Assembly: GCF_030272615.1 (NCBI RefSeq)
Contig: NC_081414.1
Span: 525,200,137-525,264,136 of the forward strand
Length of the DNA: 64,000 nucleotides
Direction of reading: 5' to 3'
Origin: Cryptomeria japonica
Taxonomy: Eukaryota; Streptophyta; Pinopsida; Cupressales; Cupressaceae
Shown: positions 59,328-64,000 of the stretch, piece by piece
Numbering within the stretch: position 1 is the first letter of the stretch
How the letters are laid out: every line of letters begins with the position of its first letter
The notes under the pieces: model-generated
Told to the model about the DNA's origin: nothing
Database searches by the model: none
The model's input: only the letters and a program-made list of their open reading frames with translations
Position numbers and translations under genes: made by a program

Positions 59328-59962
59328 ATCTCCCCCTTTGGCATTGATGGAAATACAAATATCAACATCATTGATTGCTGCATGATTGTGAATAGGAATC
59401 CTGGTTTACCTTACCAAGTATTAACCATGTGCTCCATGTCTTCATCTTGTCACTAGTTTTCCTTCCCATAATCACATAATTCCTCTCCCCTTTTGACAAC
59501 AATGCCAAATTGAAAGTAAAACATGTAATGTCAAATTTTCACTGTGCATCAATGACATACTGCAACTTGATGCTCCTCCTGTGGAATACATCCACTTCTA
59601 CACCAATCCTTATAAAATTCTGCAAGTGGTTCAGGGACTAATGTAATCAACATCATGCTCAACTAACCTCATGAAGGGGTACAACCCCTAGTTGACTTCT
59701 AAGATATTCAAATATAGTCTTAGGTAGAGGTTTGGTAAAAATATATGCAAGTTGTTCCTTGGTAGAAACATGCTCTAAGATAACATCTTTTCTCTAAACT
59801 TTTTCCCTCAAGAAATGATACTTCAATTCAATGTGTTTGGTTCATGCGTGCAAAACATGATTCTTGGAAATATTTATAGCACTTGTATTATCACATAAAA
59901 ATCTTTATAGGTTCTGAAATCTTCATCTTAAAACCTTCCAAAATGTGTCTCATCCAAATAGC
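59328..59962 (-). other. Element 7 3' untranslated region and polypurine tract
   Basis: The tract TGCCAAAGGGGGAGAT (59,328-59,343, - strand) abuts the LTR. The rest is the decayed end of the polyprotein after RNase H and 3' UTR. No separate gene is seen. Confidence 0.6.
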
Positions 59963-61095
59963 CTATGTGCAATTCATATAAGATGCAACATACACAACTT
60001 CCATAGTAGATTGTGAAGTACAACTCTTCTTTTTACTACTCCATGAAACAAGCCTTCCTCCAATTAAAAATGCTCCATCGGTTGTGCTTTTCTGGTCATC
60101 AACATTTCCTGCCCAGTCAGGATCTATGTATACCTTCAAATAAAAGTTTCCTCCATATGGATACCATAATCCATAGTCAACAGTACCTTTCAGGTATCTA
60201 AAAATTCTCTTGGTTGCTATCAGATGTGTTTCCTTAGGATTCTTCTGGAATCTAGCAACTATGCCAATTGCATGAGCTATGTCCGGTCTGGTGTGAACAA
60301 CATAGTGCAATTTGCCAATCATTGACATGTATTTCTTCTCATCAATAGACTTATATTCATCTTCCTTAGACAACTTGCAACCTGTAACCATTGGTGTCCC
60401 AACTGGTTTACAGTCACTCATGCCAAATTCCTTCAAAACCTCTTTCACATACTTAGACTGTGTAATGAAAATACCATTTTTCATTTGTTGTATCTGTAAG
60501 CCTATGAAATTTTTGATTTCCCCTACTAAAGACATTTCAAACTCATTTTTCATTTCATCTACAAAACTGTTGCTCATGACATCATTACCTGCAAATATGA
60601 TATCATCAACAAATACTTCACTGACTAGCATTTCATCTCCTTCAGTCTTGAGATATATGTTACTATCATCAATGGTTCTAAGAAAGCCTATCTTCATCAG
60701 ATATGTATGAAGCCTTTCATACCATGCTCTTGGTGCCCACTTTAATCCATATAAAGCTTTATGCAATCTGCATACCATGTCTTTCTCATCAGTCAAATAA
60801 TAACCATCTGGTTGCTCTATGTATACTGCTTCTTCCAATATCCCATTCAAAAATGTAGACTTAACATCCATCTAGTATACCTTGAATTTCTTATGGGCTG
60901 CAAATGCAAGTAATGTTCTGACACCTTCTAGTCTTGCTAATGGTGCAAAATTTTCTCCATAGTCTTCTCCTTCTTCTTTCATATAACCCTTGCAAACCAA
61001 CCTTTCCTTGTTGCGAACTACAACACCATCTTCATTCAACTTATTCCTATATACCCATTGAGTACCTATAACATTCTTATTTACCGGTCAGGGTA
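59963..61095 (-). pseudogene. Element 7 reverse transcriptase and RNase H
   Basis: The RT begins near 61,090 with NVIGTQWVYRNKLNEDG in a frame shifted from integrase. A TAG near 60,872 precedes MDVKSTFLNGILEEAVYIEQ. The 302-codon open frame 60,871-59,963 holds LHKALYGLKWAPRAWYERLH, the catalytic FVDDIIFAGN, and the RNase H part with VYIDPDWAGN and STTDGAFLIGGRLVSWSSKK. The conserved acidic motif near the end reads STMEVVY, altered from the family's usual form. The frame is long, but the gene is dead overall. Confidence 0.9.
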
Positions 61096-62478
61096 CTAGG
61101 GTCCAAGTGTGTTGTTCTTCTCAATTTGATCCAATTCCTCATCCATAGCTTTAACCCAATGATCATCACCAAATGCCTCCTTAGCATTTCTTTGTTCAAT
61201 AGTGGAGATCATGCAAGAGTTCTCTATGATTCTTCTTCTGGTTAGTACTCCAGCATCCTTATCTCCAATAATCTGTCTAGGATTGTGATTTAGTCTCACA
61301 TATCTAGGAATAACATGATCATTATCTTCAAGTTTAGCATCTTCATTATCATCATCTTCTTCTAAATTTATCTGTTCTAGTTGAACAAGTGCATCATAAT
61401 TTTCTTTGTCGGTTTTAGATTTCACACCTAGTTCCAAAATCAAAATGCAAGGATCATCGGCCTTTTCCTCTGAACCGGTTCCTTCTGATACTTTGGGAAA
61501 TTCATCCACTCGAACATCAACACTCTCAACAATTCTCTGTTTCCGATTGTTAAAACACTTGTAGGCCTTACTCTTGGTGGAATAGCCAAGAAATATACAT
61601 TCATCACTCTTAGCCTTAAATTTGCTAATGTAATCACCTCTCTTAATAAAACATTTGCTTCCAAATATCTTAAAATAGCTAATATCAGGTGATCTTCCAT
61701 ACCAATATTCATAAGGAGTCTTGTTCTTACCTCTCTTCACCAAAACTCGGTTCATAGTGTAGATAGTTGTGCTAACATCTTCTCTCCAAAAGGTTTTCGC
61801 TACACCTCCTTGTATCAACATTGTCCTAGCAGCTTCAACAACTGACCGTTTGTTCCTCTTTGCGATATCATTCTGTTGTGGTGTCCTTGGTGCATATTGT
61901 TGTCATTTGATATCGTTCTCTTCACAGTACCTAGTGAATTCCTCAAAAGTAAATTCACCGCCTTGATCTGTCCTCAGACACTTTATCTTCTTGTCGCTCT
62001 CTTTCTCAGCTAAGGCCCTGAATGCCTTGAACTTACCAAAAGCTTTAGTCTTTTCCTTCAAGAATGTGACCCACATCATCCTTGAGCAATCATCAGTGAA
62101 GATCATAAAATATTTGTCTCCTTGAATACTTTTTGTTCTTATTGGTCCACAAAGATTGGTATGAACCAAATCTAACAAATGTTCCGTTGAAAAAGATTTG
62201 CTCTTGAAAGTTGAAGAAGTCATCTTCCCTAGCTGACATTCTTTGCAAAGAGCATTAACTAGTTTGTCTAACTGAGGCAAACCTCTAACTGTCTTGGACT
62301 TGGTCACTTTAATAATTTTATCAAAGTTTATATGACAAAATCTCCTATGCCAAAGCCAACTATCATCTATCTTTGCAATTAAACAGTTGCTAACTTTAGG
62401 ATTAAGGTGAAATAGGTTACCTTTATTTTGCTTCTCAGTTGCAATCAATTCACCTTTGTTGTCATAGATCTTGCACAT
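61096..62478 (-). pseudogene. Element 7 integrase
   Basis: One frame of 461 codons is broken only by TGA at 61,903-61,905. The zinc-binding region WLWHRRFCHINFDKI and CKECQLGKM is followed by the core. The first catalytic Asp position reads Asn (VHTNLCGPI), the second Asp is kept (LRTDQGGEF), and the catalytic Glu position reads Lys (QQNDIAKRNK). The C-terminal region carries SKCFIKRGDYISKFKAKSDE and CIFLGYSTKSKAYKCFN. With two of three catalytic residues changed the product would be inactive. Confidence 0.9.
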
Positions 62479-63770
62479 ACCATTTTTAAACTCTAGTGGG
62501 TATCCTTTGTCATTGAGTTATGCCACACTCAAAAGATTGTTCTTAAGACCTTCACTCCAGTAGACATCATTTGCACTGCTCTTCCCATTAAGAAAAATAA
62601 CTCCCTTACCTTTAACCATGAAGGGTGAGTCAATGCCAAATCTAACAACACCGCCATCAAATTCCTTCAGAGAAATAATTTACTCCGATCATCGTTCATA
62701 TGATGTGAACAACTACTATCAATGATCCAATCATCAGAGTTATCCATCCTGGATACTAATGCCTTCTGATCAGACATCTCTTCCTTAATAATTACAAACA
62801 CAATATCTTCACTAGCATCACCATCAGATTCTTCATAAGTGATACCACTATCAACAACAATAAGACAATCTCTCTTGCCTTTACCCTTATACTTCTTGAA
62901 TTTATCTCTCTTGTGTTCATTATCACCATTAGGACAATTAGCAGCTATGTGGCCAATCTTGTTGCATGCAAAACATTTCAAAGGTAATTTACCTCTATAT
63001 TTACCAGTGCCTCTAGGCAACCACTTTGCCAACAATGCTTCAAGCTCCACTAAATTGTCTTCATCATCATCTTCTCTGCTGGATCTGGATTCATAATTGT
63101 GACTAGTATCTCTACTTTTTCTCATAGATGGGTTAGAAACAAAATCTCTAAATGCAGACTCGGATTTCTGTACACTACCATCATAACCATTTAATTCAAA
63201 AGTAGTAAGCTTGCCAATGATGGAGTCAAGAGTTACTTTAGTTTTGTCAATGGACTGCAGCTCCTGAATATTTGCAACTAGAATAGCATAGACCGGTAGC
63301 AGGGTTCTCAGTACCAAACTGATCACTATGGCATCTTCCACTTTCCCTCCTACACTCTTAATTTCACTGACTATCTCTTTTATCATTTGACCATACTATT
63401 AGATGTTCTCATCTTCAACCATCCTCATGTCATCAAAATATTCTCTTCAAATCTCCTCTTTAGCAATCTTAACATGTTCATCACCACTATAAATCTCTTC
63501 AAGTTTTTTCCATACCTCATAGGCAATTTCAAGACCATGAACATCTACATATTCAACATCAAACAGGGAACTGATAATAGCTTCTAATGCTTGATGATTT
63601 TCTTGTTGTTCTTTCTTCTGAACATTAGTCAGAATCCTAGTGGGTGCAATATACTTAGTATCTACATGTTCCTAATACTGGCTTCCCAGACTCTTGATGT
63701 AAATTTTCATTCTGTCACTCCATATCCTATAATTTTCTCTATTAAACTTTAGTCCTTCCTTCTTCATCAT
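62479..63770 (-). pseudogene. Element 7 gag and protease
   Basis: The likely start is ATG at 63,770 (MMKKEGLKFNRENYRIWSDR), 57 bases after the primer-binding site. The N-terminal gag region has several stops up to 63,387. An open frame 63,386-62,667 then contains the zinc knuckle CFACNKIGHIAANC near 62,950 and the protease active site WIIDSSCSHHM, where the conserved Gly after Asp-Ser is Ser. A frameshift near 62,685 and a TAA near 62,519 precede integrase. Confidence 0.87.
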
Positions 63771-63826
63771 GATCTAGTAGATCTTTACCTCAAGCTGTTA
63801 GGCTTAGACCCTAGAGGACTTGAGAA

Positions 63827-63838
63827 GCTCTGATACCA
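63827..63838 (-). promoter_or_regulatory. Element 7 primer-binding site
   Basis: TGGTATCAGAGC on the - strand, two bases from the 5' LTR, complementary to initiator tRNA-Met and identical to that of Element 1. Confidence 0.88.
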
Positions 63839-63840
63839 AT

Positions 63841-64000
63841 TGATGGTATGATGAAAGAATAAGTATCTGGTGGGTTACTAAGAGGGGGGGTGAATCAGTA
63901 AATAGTAAAACTGATACAAACTTTCCCAATCTCAATGTCAATCACACAAAGTAAACTTATCAATAAAATACCACTGTCAAGATGAAAACTCATAAAAAAA
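63841..64000 (-). repeat. Element 7 5' LTR, partial
   Basis: The last 160 bp of the window match 57,944-58,103 with a few substitutions. The remainder lies outside. Confidence 0.9.

Larger units (their letters stand above)
57944..64000 (-). mobile_element. Element 7: Ty1/copia retrotransposon, truncated by the window end
   Basis: The left LTR (57,944-59,327) matches sequence from 63,841 to the window end, which is the start of the 5' LTR. The primer-binding site and polypurine tract set the - orientation. Gag, protease, integrase, reverse transcriptase and RNase H are in copia order. GTCAG at 57,939-57,943 is the left target site; its partner is beyond the window. Confidence 0.92.

Overview
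This window is plant nuclear DNA made almost wholly of nested retrotransposons, and I found no intact host gene, tRNA, rRNA or CRISPR array. Nearly every coding block is a LINE, Ty1/copia or Ty3/gypsy protein, or a transposon-borne accessory protein. The blocks are broken mainly by nonsense codons. Very long LTRs, insertions inside insertions, low GC and the element types suggest a large plant genome, probably a gymnosperm; that last step is inference.

Left third (1-21,690). A LINE on the + strand (RNase H domain at 30-497, 3' end near 21,686) is split by Element 1 (1,929-21,326, - strand). Element 1 is a non-autonomous LTR retrotransposon with a gag-like protein bearing four CCHC knuckles and an unknown ORF of about 1,100 codons. 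That ORF is in turn split by Element 2 (4,639-17,392, perfect 5-bp duplication GGTAT, 1,385-bp LTRs about 98% alike by eye). Element 2 has no pol. It carries two convergent genes: a 604-codon plant-mobile-domain (PMD) gene antisense to the LTRs, and a sense ORF of about 949 codons of unknown function. Copies of the same 20-bp GC-rich motif array lie upstream of each gene.

Middle (21,690-34,960). LTR A (21,931-23,160) and LTR B (30,675-31,877) are related - strand LTRs that share Element 2's primer-binding site. Between them lie a decayed Ty3/gypsy interior (protease and G-patch remnants), a T-rich minisatellite also found in Element 2, and a near-perfect 822-bp inverted repeat loaded with TG/TA microsatellites. 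A - strand chromovirus LTR (Element 5) follows.

Right half (34,962-64,000). Element 4 (34,967-52,254, + strand, duplication ATAAG) is a chromovirus with 4.18-kb LTRs. It inserted into Element 5, whose chromodomain remnant resumes at 52,312. Its 3' LTR region has been rearranged: a truncated LTR, a SINE-like filler, a copy of the element's own 5' flank, a 164-bp tandem duplication, an LTR-like insertion, and a LINE-type insertion with a 17-bp duplication. Element 6 (from 52,559, + strand, Tat-type gypsy) inserted into Element 5's pol, and Element 7 (from 57,944, - strand, Ty1/copia, duplication GTCAG) inserted into Element 6's protease.

How they relate: Elements 1 and 7 share primer-binding site, polypurine tract, LTR terminus and a G7 motif, so Element 1 looks like a non-autonomous partner of a copia lineage. 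Element 2, LTRs A and B and the gypsy interior between them share a primer-binding site or internal repeat, so Element 2 looks like a non-autonomous derivative of that gypsy lineage.
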